Positions 36,829-47,999 of a stretch of DNA of 64,000 bases are shown piece by piece. Location of the stretch: the NCBI GenBank assembly GCA_963556495.2, contig OY747721.1, positions 27,730,649 through 27,794,648 of the forward strand, given 5' to 3'. The stretch's first letter is position 1, and every line of letters starts with the position of its first letter. The notes under the pieces were generated by a model. It worked only from the letters and a program-made list of their open reading frames with translations. It did not search any database and was not told the origin of the DNA. The stretch comes from Valencia hispanica. Its lineage: Eukaryota > Chordata > Actinopteri > Cyprinodontiformes > Valenciidae. A program made the translations under genes and the position numbers.

Positions 36829-39800
36829 ATGGTGGACGTCGAACTGAAAAGTGGAGCTGCTTGGCTCTGTCGGACTGAGGGACGTAAGCTGGCGGACATC
36901 CTGATTCCTGTCCATTGCAGCAACAGAGAAGATGATGATGAAGATCTCAGTCAGTCTGACAAAGAAAGCGATCAGTAAGAGGTTTTTACCACACTGTGGA
37001 TTGTTGGACATTGGACATTTTTCACGGAATTATATATTTTGCTGGTTTACCTATCCTCAGTTTTTTTGTTCTTTTGCTCACATCAGGAAAAGGCAAATAT
37101 GACCCATATCTAAGCGTCCCACTTTGGAGTTAGTAGTGTGTTAACCTCTGCTCTGTCCTATGCAGGGTTGCTCCGGTGCAGCTGGAGCAGGTAGAAGAAG
37201 GATCACCCTGCATCCTGACTCTCAGCTGCAGCCCCAGCTCCCCTGCTGCCATCAGCAGCCTGATGGTGATCAGCGAGGCTCGAACCATGGAGGTCTACAA
37301 CCAGCTGGAAGAATACTGTGGGACGGTACGGGGCATGAAGGACGAGAGCATTCAGCCAGACAGGTACGGAAACCCACACTGGACTAAAAGCAGGCAGAGT
37401 GAGCAGCTGTCAGAGGTTTGTTAAAATTGATGGATCTCTTTGGGACTACTTCGGATACTACTCTTTTGTCGGCACATTCTTTAACTGCCTCCATTTTGTT
37501 TGTTGCTTTATTTTGTGTTTGTAATTCTTTCATATAGCCACACTGTAAAATCTGTATGAATATATGACTGGGAATAAAATGTATACTGAAACGATAACGT
37601 TTCTAAGTCTTTACGAATGTTAGGTCAGGTTGTTTTTGTGTCTCACAGACCAGACAGAGGTCCTTTCTACAGGAAACAGCTTGTGCTTGAGGATCCATCT
37701 TCAGCCTGTGAGGTGAAGGTGAGACATGAACCTGCATTCGGGAGCATTTAGGTTCGCATTGTGGATGATTTGACCCGTTTCCGTTCTGTCTCCTCCCAGT
37801 TGCTCTCTTTGGCCGGTAGAAGCAGCGTTCTGGTTTGTCGCATCGTGGCGGGCCTGCGGGAGCTGCAGCCTGCTCCGACCCACGGTCCCGGGATAGATCT
37901 GCAGCAGGTGCAGAGTCTGGTGGAGGAGATGGGGACTAGCTTGTCTCCTGGTGCTCAGAACCTCATGGACATGGTGCAGTTCCAGCAGAAGGTGGGAAGA
38001 AAACCTTTAAAGAACCTCTGTTAGAGGATTACAGGCGCTGATACATTTCCTTTTTCAAATTGAACACTGAGCTTAAAAGAATCTGCGTTTTTCCAGAATC
38101 AGACAGGCTCTCTGGGCGGCTTCCTGCCTCTCCTGATGGGCGGTGGAGCTTTCTCTGCGTTGGCCGGAGGAGTGGGAATGTCTGCAGCCGCTGCCAGGAG
38201 TCCGTCTCATCCTGCTGACTGCACGGTATCAGAATTATCTGTTATCTGTTTATAAGAAGTTGTTTACTCTAGCCTCACTTTCTTTTTTATTTATTTTGAA
38301 TCAGCTAAACTAAATTGTATTTTGGTAGTTGTTTTTTTTAAAGAGAAATTGTTACAAACTGTCGTGGTGGGCAGAAAGTAGCTAAACTCCGTTTTCAGTT
38401 TGATTGAAGTGAAATATTTAAATTCGGTAAATGATACAATCAATTTTTTTAGATTATTATTTCTATTCCGTTTCAAGCCTCCAGAGCCCACGAGGTCTCC
38501 AGACCTGACTCCGTCTCAGAACGGAGGGATGTCGGAGGGCTCCACTTCCCCAGACCTTTCACTGTCCGACATCAGCTCTAACAATACCAGTAAGTATCAA
38601 GTTGTCTCTCTGGTTTATTTAAAATGTTATTACTATAAAACTGGGCTATTCTCCTGAAATTGGGCTATGAATAAACCAATAAAGATGGATCATGAGGATG
38701 TAAAAAAAAAAAACAAACAGGAAAATGTTGTGTTGTTGTTTTTTGCTGAAATGAAGCAGTTATTCTAATTTTAAGCCATTCAAAGAGTTTAGTTGTTTCT
38801 GAATTCATCAAGTTTCTCTAACTTGTCTTGTTGCTGTTCTAGGCTGCCCTCTAGTGACACCTTCTGGCCAAAGGCTTCTATTGCCCAGGCCTTGTATTTC
38901 CAGCATGATTGTGGATAGAAAATCTCTCTCTCATCTGCAGCAAGCAGCAAGAACGGGGGGCCAGTGAACTACACCCAGCTGGAAGAAATGATGTCACACT
39001 TCCTAAAAGGGCGGAGCCATGGACAGGTGCTGAGCCCCGAGTTTCTGCCCATGCTTCAGAGTGTGTGTGGACAGGTCACACAGCTTCGCCTGGATAATAC
39101 GGAGGCAGCACTGGAGAGGGAGGGGAAGATGAGGAATGGCACCTGGTGAGTGGAGTTGAGAGAGTTCAAAAGTATTTCAGTTTATTGGTGTCTTTGCCCA
39201 GACTGGCCTTTAAGCATAATCCTTAATTTCTAGGTAAAATCGGGGCTTTGGAAAACTCAAAGCCTAACATTAGCCAGCTTTATCTGTTTCAAACCCAGCT
39301 TTGCTTTATTGGCTTGAGGTGAACTTCTTATTTACTATTTCTTTATTTTTTATTCTGTCCATTTGGTGGAATGCACAAGTGCCACTGGCAGCCAAGTAGC
39401 CCAACAGCATGATGCTACCACCAACATGCTTTATAGTTGGTACGGTGCATTTACAAAGCCTCATCAGAACCAGAAAGGGTTTTATTGCCAAATGTTGGGT
39501 AGGTTTACAATTTTAGGAAATTGCTGCGCTACTTTGTGCAAACATACGAGAACAAACAGACAAACACTTAAAGTAAAAATATAAAATGCTAAACAGATTG
39601 ATATATACATGAGTGCAGGTAACGATCGGTGCAAATCAGACAGGTGCAAAAAAAAAAAAACAATATGGGTCATGTAATTGAGCGGGTGGTGGGAACACCA
39701 TCTGTCATTCTAGCCATTTTAGCTCAATCTTCATATTGTCTGACCATCAAACTTTTCTCCAGAAGACGTTTGGCTGCTCTACGCAGGAAGCTGCAGATAT

Positions 39801-42026
39801 CAGTCCCGCTTGAAGGTGTCGCCTGTTTGGAGCAGGAGCTTATTGCTTAGTCTGCACCTTTTCAGTCCTCAATGTTAAAGTGGCTTCACTATGGACACTG
39901 GTGTTCCAGTGTGTTCTATTTTAAGGCTATCTTAACCAATTTCCTTGGGTAGTTAGAACTAAAATGATGGACTTTCAGTTTTTCATTTTGGCTTTGAAGC
40001 CCCTCTTGCTCCAAGATGAAACAGAGGCTCATTTCTTTCATGAGACAACAGTTTGGTTTTACTTTGGTTTTGTGTTTGGATTAAGGTCAGTTGTCACAAC
40101 AGTCTGTTACACAGTAAGACCTGAAACGGAATACGTATTATGTCAAAAAAACAAAACAAAAACTACCCCCTGACGCTATTTTTCTTTTGAACACAAAGTC
40201 AGAATGATTTGGGTTTGGTCTGCAGTGGTTGGTTTGCAGGAAACCAACACACAATAGAGTTGATTTATTAGCTTCGTTGGATGTATGAATCAAAAATATG
40301 TTGTACAACAGCACCAAACAGACTCAGGGTGAGTCAGCTCACCAGTCTTCCTGCTCACACTGATTTGATTTGTCAGATAAAAGCAGTTTTTTTCTGAAGC
40401 AGCGTCAAAAACTGTAGCTGAATCAATGAGGCTCTTTGTCCGAGCTGAGCCACACAAGTGGGCTGAGAGGGAAGGTCAGCTGGGTCTGACTCCATGTTGA
40501 GGAGAGAAACGCAGCTGGACGGTACGTCTTCCCTCATCAAACTAATAAACTAAAACAGTTTAATATTTTAGCCTACTGAGATGTTTTGGTTATTTATTCA
40601 CTATCTCATTGTATTGTATTGTGACCAGGCATCATTAGATGGCGAGGGTAACTTTTTTTTAAAATAAACTGCTTTTAGACGTAAAACTGCTGCTTTTGGT
40701 GGAACCACTCCCGTGTTTTGAAGTGAAGCACGGTTATCTAGATACAGACACTGAGGAGTATGTTTGCTGAAAACTCAGCCCATTCATACCAAGTGTCGCT
40801 TCACATCCACACGTAATGGGAATAATAGGCTTGTTAATTTAGGGCTTTTTATGAATTATTTGAACCATTTCATTTCTAGAGTGGAATGATTAAACAATTG
40901 CAATGTTTTTTAACAAAAACAAAAACTGAGTGCACAAGTTCAAAATTCATCAGAATTACATAGATTCCAAACTATACCCAATGACTTCAATGTACACATA
41001 CGTCTGCAGAAAGGTTTGCATAAATGCCTCTTAGCAAGTTGCAACTTGTTGCCATCAGCAAGCTTCTGGCATCATCTGGTTGGATCTTTGCCCACTTTTC
41101 TAGACAGTATTGATAGAGCTCAGTCAAATCTGCCAACAATTTTTCAATTGGGTTTAGAATGAGCATTTTCCAAAGCTTAATGTTAGCCTGTTTTATTCAC
41201 TCTAAAACCTGTTCGGATGTGTGTTTTTGGAGCATTATCCTGTTGGAACATCCAGTTGCAACTTCAACCACCTAGCTTTTGATTTGGGGGTGAAGATCTA
41301 GAAACTTCAGCGGCACTTATTACTATATTTTGTTGAATATTGATGCATATTTAGATTGGGGGTTGGGAAATCTACAATAGTTTTAAGTTTTAAATCTGCA
41401 CGGCTTCTTTTCTGACTTTGAATTGTCTTGTAACATGAATTGTGCTATACAAATAAACTTGCCTTGCCTTGCCAATAAAGACCAAGTTCTTCACCCAAGT
41501 CTTGTTTTAAATTTTTGTTCAAGTTGTTTTATTGTATGTTTGTTTCACCTCAGAAAAGAACAGTTCAGATCATTAATTGGATGCCCCAATGAAAATGACA
41601 TTCATATCGGTAATTGACATAAATCTTTGACCACAAGGGTTTTATATGAGTAACTCGTCTCCAAAACTGCCATTTCTCCCAGTCCGCTGTAAGCAACAAG
41701 ACATTAGTGGGCCTGTTTATTTCTGTAAAACCTCAAATCATGTTCTTTGATCTGAAACGGTAAAGACAGGACAAACCGGAGTAAACCGGAGTTTCCCCTT
41801 TTCGCCATCTCTCTGCAGTGAGTTGGATTCAGTCATGGAGCGCCGCCTGGAGGAGATGGAGCGGAGGCTGAAGGAGCACATGGACCGCCGGCTGGACGCT
41901 CTGGAGCAGAAGCTGGAAAAGGCCCTGCTGTTCGCTCTGCCAATGGTGGCTGTGAGCGGATCACCGGGAGGAGCTGCCCTGAGTGGACCTTCAGAGCACA
42001 TCAACCCAACGCCAGCTGCAGACTGA
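36829..42026 (+). CDS. paat: ATPase PAAT (C10orf88 family, protein associated with ABC transporters)
   Basis: Family members are reported as ATPases that bind mitochondrial ABC transporters (ABCB7/8/10) and affect mitochondrial homeostasis. Exons: 36829-36974, 37166-37363, 37649-37718, 37800-37991, 38097-38225, 38478-38589, 38941-39145, 41819-42026; total 1260 nt, 419 residues plus TGA, all GT-AG with matching phases. The human protein is about 445 residues. Visible features: an N-terminal region (KSGAAWLCRTEGRKLADIL), a middle segment YNQLEEYCGTVRGMKDESIQ, a glycine/alanine-rich stretch LMGGGAFSALAGGVGMSAAA, a Ser/Pro-rich linker, and a C-terminal charged coiled coil (MERRLEEMERRLKEHMDRRL). 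No classic P-loop is evident. The start is the first in-frame ATG with context CACCATGG. Identification rests on overall resemblance and the htra1 neighbour, not on a single motif. Confidence 0.85.
39360..39820 (-). mobile_element. Tc1/mariner-like remnant in paat intron 7
   Basis: AACAGCATGATGCTACCACC (39402) and CTGACCATCAAACTTTTCTCC (39740) are antisense matches to transposase text of dispersed fish Tc1-type copies, with unrelated sequence and an A homopolymer (about 39648) between. Degenerate, no ends seen. Confidence 0.4.
40930..41300 (-). mobile_element. Tc1/mariner-like remnant in paat intron 7
   Basis: Contains TTGGATCTTTGCCCACTTTTC (41081) and GGAGCATTATCCTGTTGGAAC (41230), antisense to conserved pieces of fish Tc1-type transposase genes. 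The frame is broken and the termini are not recognisable. Confidence 0.45.
41427..41475 (+). mobile_element. 3' tail of an L2-like LINE
   Basis: TGTGCTATACAAATAAACTTG followed by CCTTGCCTTGCC is the same 3' end as the L2-like fragments at 48000-49100 and 62433-62882, so this is a very short 5'-truncated insertion. Confidence 0.65.
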
Positions 42027-42895
42027 ACTAAGACCAGCTAGCATAATCAGCATGTAACTGGAGGCCTTACAGCTCTAAAACTAATCCAGACCTAGGTGTC
42101 AGAGTTTACATGGATGGTGACGGAGAGGACAAAAACACTCTAATAACATATAAAACTGTAGCAGATTTCACCTGCAATGTCAAACTAGACACTAAATGGT
42201 AAACTTTGCTCTCCAGTCAAATCATCCTCTGTAATGGTTTCTGCTTTACTGTCATGCTATTGGTTGAAAGGGAAGTCAGTGAGACCCTGTTTTACAGTTG
42301 AAATGAGTACCCTGAATGCCTATAGGGGGTACAGTATCTGGATACGATGCAATGACACTTATCAAACCTCAGAGCATTGCAGGGGTTTATGGCTAAAATC
42401 AAACAATACATTCTAATGAACTTACATTCTGTAACAGGCTCAAGAGAAGTAACATAAATACAATGGAGAGAAATCTGATCAGGCATTGTGATCTAAAGTG
42501 AGTTTTCTAGCAGAGCTGATTAATACATAACACCAGCAGAGGGGTTGTCTTTCCACTTAAAAAGATCAGTGCTCCATTAGTCCCTTTCATCATTGACAGC
42601 AGATCTTGTTTCTCTTTGAATTAAAGCTGTACCTGCAGAGTTTTCATTTTGCTCAGAAAGAGTGAGATGAACAGCTGAGAGGAATAAACTCCCTGAAATC
42701 TAAATTTAAAACTCATTTTTAAGTCTGACGTGTTTGGTTCGAGCTGGCAGGTTCTCCTGAGCTAATAGGTGTGATAACTGAAGATGTAACTTATTTTAAT
42801 AATCGCATTTTAATGTTTTAAATACTGTAAATGTCTGTGAGCTATTGAACTAATTTCTAACTTGTGAAGTTAAAACTGTACTGTTGTAAATCGTA

Positions 42896-42901
42896 AATAA
42901 A
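42896..42901 (+). other. paat polyadenylation signal
   Basis: AATAAA about 870 bases downstream of the paat stop codon. The intervening 42027-42895 looks like an ordinary 3' UTR without other features. Confidence 0.65.
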
Positions 42902-43494
42902 ACGTCTTTAATACAAACGAAGCAGCATCAGTGTTGCGCAGAAAACTTTCAACAAATGTTTCCTTAAATGAGGTAAGGGTAGTTCATGTAATACATGGCA
43001 AAGTTAGGATGGTAGAAGCAAGGGAAAAAAGGTTAATGTTTCAAAAGGACAAGTCCTGATTATGAGAACAGACTGGATAAAATGGCAAGTGTTTAAAGAG
43101 GATAGTTTTTTTATGTTTTATTTAACCAGGAAAAATCACATCGGGATTAAAAACCTCTTTTCAAAGGGAGTTTTGATACCAAGTACTAGTTTAATAAAAA
43201 TATTTCAACAGGAGCAAAGATGTCTGATGTAGCAACACGTGTGAGCAAAATCTCTTAACTGAACTGGACAGAAAGACAAAGGGATTTGCCTCTTTAATCT
43301 ATTTAGGAAATAGTTTGTTTCTTCAGCATTAGCAAGTAGTAAAAGCTGTTCTCTTTCCACTGTTTAAATGTGTTGCAGTCAGAAGTGCAGAAATTTTTAC
43401 TGTCTTGGCATTTTATTTTATTGTCACTCTTCTGTGTTTTGGATCATGACATTTTAATATCAAACAAAGATAACCTGAGTGAATACAAAAAAAC

Positions 43495-43870
43495 TGTTAA
43501 TTTCAATTTAATTCAGTTTTTTATATAGCACCAATTCACATGTCATCTCTAGGCATGTTAGAAGAAAAGTCATTCAGTTCATCATTCTAATCAGTTTAAA
43601 AGTTTTCTATCTGAAGAAACCCAGTAGATTGCATATAGTCATTGACTTGCAGCATTCACTCCTCCTGGATGAACGTGTAACAACAGTAGACAGTCACCTG
43701 CCTTGTGTAGTTCCCTCATACTGAGCAAGCATGTAGCGACAGTGGAGAGGAAAAACTCCCCTTTAACAGGAAGAAACCTCCAGCAGAACCAGGCTCAGTA
43801 TGAGCGGCCATCTGCCACAACTGGCTGGGGGGTTATAGAGGATTTATGTTCATTAAAGGGTAAAACAAAA
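43495..43870. repeat. Dispersed repeat fragment
   Basis: Contains TTATATAGCACCAATTCACA and a stretch with AGTGGAGAGGAAAAACTCCC, AGGAAGAAACCTCCAGCAGA and CCAGGCTCAGTATGAGCGGC, a very common teleost interspersed repeat. A shorter repeat-like piece (TTTAACCAGGAAAAATCACA) is at 43111-43190. The rest of 42902-44750 shows no gene. Confidence 0.55.
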
Positions 43871-44752
43871 TCAAAATGGCTCTGTAAAATCAAGATAACA
43901 TAAAAACAACATGTCTGACAGCATGACAATCTTAAAAAGCAACACACCATGCCACAATCTAACAAAATTTAAGAACAGATTACGTCAGTCAGTGTGAAAA
44001 AGGGTTTCAAAGCCATTTCTAAAGCTTTAGGACTCTGCGGAACAACAGCAGGAGTAGTTTTTGACAAACTCAGAAGGTACAGTTGGTTACTCAGCAAGAC
44101 AGTCCCCATGTTCTAGATGGCTCAAAAGATCCACAACAATAGTTTTGTAGTGGAGCAGGTAAAGTCTGGACTTAAATCGTTTTGAGATACTGTAGACTGA
44201 CGTTAAATAGCCTGTTCATGCTGGAAGATCCTTCAGTCTACCTGAATTTGTTATTTCACAACTAAAAAGCGCCACCATACCCCCCTAGGAATGTAAAAGA
44301 TTCATTGTCAGTTATCACAGACTACTTACCTAGCACTGATTTAGATTAAATGAATCTAAAGAGATTAAAAAGCTACATAGAAGTGTCAGCTAGCTTTAGT
44401 TCATGTTTTTCAAATCTGATTAATCTTCCCAACAGTTTCCAAACACAACCCTCAGTGACACATTTCTTCTTTTTAACCAGGGAATCGTGCCAAACGGGAC
44501 TTTGATTTTAAACGGAAGGCATCTAAAAACACCAATTAAAAGGCCAGGTCAAAGTGCCAGCTGATTTAAGTGCATGATTCACCTATTAAAATGTTTATTT
44601 ATAAAGCTAATGTTGACATTTTGATGACCGAGATCAGCAGAAAACCATGAGTCTTGTTTTTCTTCTTGAGTTGCATTGCTGCCACCTGCTGGACGTTGAT
44701 TAGACTGACAAAAAAGCCAGTTATGGCTAAGTGCTTCCAGCTGGTCCATCTC

Positions 44753-44760
44753 TATTTAAA
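44753..44760 (+). promoter_or_regulatory. TATA-like box of the orphan secreted gene
   Basis: TATTTAAA lies 40 bases before the start codon at 44800, placing a start site near 44783 and leaving a very short 5' UTR. This is a strong focused-promoter arrangement typical of tissue-specific secreted-protein genes. Confidence 0.55.
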
Positions 44761-44799
44761 TCTGACAAGCTGTCTTCAGCTCAGATTAACACTGCAGTC

Positions 44800-47268
44800 A
44801 TGGAGATCGTTTGGATTCTGTGTATGTATTTGATGGCAGCTTGGGCTACTAAAGGTGTGTATCTTATCTTATTTGTAGTGATGGTGATATGAAGCCCCAC
44901 GAGGCATTGAACCACTTGAGCCAGTTGGTTCAAGAAAGGGTTCTGCTCATGGAGCTTCATGTGAACATAAACTCCCCCCCCCTACTGGTGACGGGTCTGC
45001 CGAAGTTTGGAAGACTGGTCCGAGTGTTTAGTTCTTCTATACTCGAAGACAGTCTTGTACGGTTGAACTAAAGACTAAAACAAGGAACATCTTGGCTCTG
45101 GATGGAAGGCTGTTCTCAGACAATGAGCCCCAGTGCTTCAAATGTGAGCCATTTGTCTGTCAAAGTATCCAAGGGTTTCTACAGACGCATCCAGCACAAA
45201 AAAACAAAAATTCACACACTGCATTAAATTGCAGTCGAACCGAATACTGCTGTTTAAAAGGGCCTATCAAAAGTGTATTTTTGTTGGCCCATTTAAATTA
45301 AAATTATTGTTTGCCTTTGATGGGTCACCTCTGCAAACAATGAATCAAGAAGTTGTAATAACACTCCTAAATGTTATAGTTTTAATGTTGTCTGTTGGGG
45401 AATATTTGTCATTAGGATTTGATAATTTACCTATCTTGGTTGTGCATCTAGGACAGTAGAGAAAACAAGCCTTCTGTGTGTAATGTTTTTGACAACAATG
45501 TCTGACTTAAAAAGATGTTGGCTGGATGATATCTACACTGTTCTGATTTGAGAACCAATGGACTGTCACCCTGATCAGAACCAGTGCTGACTGACTCAGA
45601 GTTGCCATGGAAACTGAGCTCATGGTGTTGGGAGATAAACATTGATTGCTAAATACTATGAGTTTGGATTAGAAGGGTTGGGTTGGGAAGTGACAATGAA
45701 ACCGTTTTGTTCACTCTGTTCTTCCATGTTGGCTAACTTGGATTAAATACTAAAATGCCTGAAGACTGTTTCATCTTTAAGATTTGTTTTGTGTCCTATT
45801 TTCACAATGTTCATTCACTTATACATGTCAGTTTTAACTAAATATTTAATTGGCAACATGTTTAATTTGCAAACTAAATTAATAACTCAAATTACTGCTG
45901 TTAATTTTTGACTAACTATTCAAACGGCATGTTTTCTGAGTACTGCCGTCAGAATGTGGTTGAATATTTCCTTTGGCAGAGTGAACCATGGTCTCTTGAT
46001 GTCACTCTGGCTGCTTCAAGCACAGCACGGGGAGGAATATTTCAGGCAGACAGAATTTTGGCCGCAGGTTTTGTTCAGACTTCAGCATTGGCTCCAGTTG
46101 TAGCAACAACAAATCCCTTTAGCTCAAAGTGTGTTCATGGTTGTAAGTTTCCTGCTGAATGTAATGATGGATACAAGAGGAATGAGGGGAAGAAACGCTA
46201 AATCTTAGCGCTTAACTCTGCTACCCATCAAGGACTTGAATCAGAATGTAAATTGCTCTGATGCCACAAAGTTGTTCCCTATCAATCACCGATCAGTGTA
46301 CTGTTTTGGAAAAGGTTGTTGTTACCTGATTTATTTTAATTCCTCCTTCCGCTCTCCTCCGTCTTCGTGGTATTTCACGCTAAATCGCCTGTTGCTGGAA
46401 AGGAGGTGGGGATCCTGTAAACCCACCATGCTCTTTGGCTTGCAATAAATGCCGACGCAGCTAAGCAGTAGATGAAGCTTAGACTGAATTCTTCAAGCAG
46501 AAGATTGACTAAAGCTGAATGAGTGATCCCTTCACTGCACTGTCTTAAAGGTCGGTGTGCGTGAAACTGCATGTCTCACTCATTGCATGAGGCTTGACAG
46601 CTCTGACTAGAGTAGCACATGAAGTACCAGTAGTTTGACAAAAGGTTCTTGCAGAAGGGAGTTATTCTGATTATTGGTCTCAAGAAATTTAATGTTAACT
46701 GATTAAACTGTATTCACATGCTGAGTGTTCTTGCTAGCCTCTGTCTCAGATGTTAAATACCCTTGTCCCCTCCCTTCAAAACTTTAAATTCAAATATGTG
46801 GTGTGGTCCTTGCTAATGAAACATGTGTTTCCTCTCTAGGCTCTTGCTTACCATCCATTGCAACAAAACAAAGGGGTAATGAGCTTCAGCATAAAGGTGA
46901 GCAATGCAATGGCAGAGTTCTCAAACTGTAGAACAACATAAAAAGCAGTTTCTTTTAGCCTTAATTGGCAGAGACTGAACACAAACTTCTGAAAGTATAT
47001 TTAAGTCACTCTTTGCGAAACGACTAATCTTAAAGCTGCAGATGGAAATGGCAACTCCAAGACTGTTGGCAGTACAGGAGATGACCCCAAGCGGATTGCC
47101 AGAAGGGCACGACCTCGTCCCTGGGATCTGACTGAAGTACCTTTTCCTGAAGAGACTCTGCCACCACGCACTCTTGGTCCAGTGATCTATCCAACCCGGC
47201 CACCACGCACTGTTGGCCCACTGACCTTTAGAACCCGACCAGCACGCACTGAACTCCCGCTGAACTAA
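44800..47268 (+). CDS. Unrecognised short secreted protein with 13-residue Pro/Arg repeats
   Basis: I do not recognise this gene. Core exons are 44800-44854, 46840-46896 and 47042-47268, all phase 1, giving 112 residues and a TAA stop. A 57-nt exon 46086-46142 with a strong GTAAGT donor can be included in frame (131 residues). Exon 1 encodes MEIVWILCMYLMAAWATK, a signal peptide with probable cleavage after Ala16 (AWA). Exon 46840 encodes GSCLPSIATKQRGNELQHK; the last exon starts GNGNSKTVGSTGDD, then a basic stretch RIARRARPRP and two-and-a-half tandem 13-residue units of the form PPRTxGPxxxxTR (DNA units 47161-47199, 47200-47238, partial 47239-47268). The basic stretch offers RxxR sites for proprotein processing. 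A secreted peptide, antimicrobial-like or matrix protein are all possible; none is shown. The exon 46840 acceptor has a good pyrimidine tract; no transcript evidence is available. Confidence 0.6.
46086..46201 (+). CDS. Optional/alternative terminal exon of the orphan secreted gene
   Basis: Spliced to exon 1 (acceptor at 46085, phase 1), this reads A-LAPVVATTNPFSSKCVHG and, if the GTAAGT donor at 46143-46148 is not used, continues CKFPAECNDGYKRNEGKKR to TAA at 46199-46201. That would be a 56-residue secreted protein with three cysteines and a basic tail, and an AATAAA lies at 46444-46449. If the donor is used, the exon is 57 nt and phase 1, the same size and phase as the next exon 46840-46896. 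Both readings are predictions. Confidence 0.4.
46444..46449 (+). other. Possible polyadenylation signal for the short isoform
   Basis: AATAAA 243 bases after the alternative stop at 46201. It would support a transcript ending here. Confidence 0.35.
47161..47268 (+). repeat. 39-bp coding tandem repeat (2.75 units)
   Basis: Units begin CCACCACGCACTCTTGGTCC, CCACCACGCACTGTTGGCCC and CCAGCACGCACTGAACTCCC. The period is a multiple of three, so the reading frame is kept and the protein repeats PPRT(L/V)GP. The last unit is cut by the stop codon. Confidence 0.85.
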
Positions 47269-47669
47269 TGCGTTGACTACAAATTGGAGAAAGTAACTCC
47301 ACAACCAGACACGCCAGTTATATTGGCACATACGCATTTGGGCAGGACTCCTTTCCAACCATCCGAAAGGGCATGTTGAAAGGAAACCTGTTAACATTGA
47401 GACTTTGCATATATTCATCCACATATTAGAATTAAACTGTACTCTTGGTTTATCATGAAAAGTTTGTGAAAATGGAGTTGATTAAAATCTTGAGGCAAAT
47501 GAAAACTGAGATTTTTTTCTCTTTTTTTTTCTCTCTGAGCCTGCATCCCTTGAGTGAAGAGTTCTGATTTTACTGTTTTGGAAATGAGGGGGAAAAGAGG
47601 TTAAACTAGTGAGCTTACCCAACTGCACCCCAACCCCTTTTCTATGCATTTAAAAGACTATTTAAAAAA

Positions 47670-47675
47670 AATAAA
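47670..47675 (+). other. Polyadenylation signal of the orphan secreted gene
   Basis: AATAAA about 400 bases after the TAA at 47268, in an A-rich context, before the L2-like insertion begins. Confidence 0.5.
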
Positions 47676-47999
47676 ACTAGGACCATACATCGGCTGCGTT
47701 TAGTAAGTTGACTCTAAATGTCTCGGTGGCAAATAACAGTATCAGTGGTAAGTAGGAACATGTTAGACGGAGCCCTCTAAAAAGCACAGTCTGAAAAAGG
47801 AATTGAGCTGCTGACATTTTTGAGTTTATTTTATTTTTGGCGAAGAATTTAAGTGTATGGACCTACAACTTGTTTTAAAAAGTGGCATATGTCCCCTGGA
47901 ATTTTTATGGAAGCAGTGATGCACTAAGCTGCTGGAAGGCTCTGTGGTAATGCTGCTTTGTGTGCCTTTGTTTCAATAAGAAACCTTTTATTTTTTTCA

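Noticed and set aside
44889..45071. 60-codon frame MKPHEALNHLSQLVQ
   Set aside because: It begins just inside intron 1 of the orphan gene, with no splice signal or protein resemblance.
45908..46201. 97-codon frame taken as a stand-alone gene
   Set aside because: The upstream part lacks a signal peptide or any feature; only the segment from 46086 fits as an exon spliced to the signal-peptide exon.
46921..47424. 167-codon open frame on the minus strand, the longest in that region
   Set aside because: It lies opposite the repeat-bearing last exon of the orphan gene, is tryptophan-rich without a recognisable domain, and has no promoter or splice context; the plus-strand repeat keeps its own frame better.
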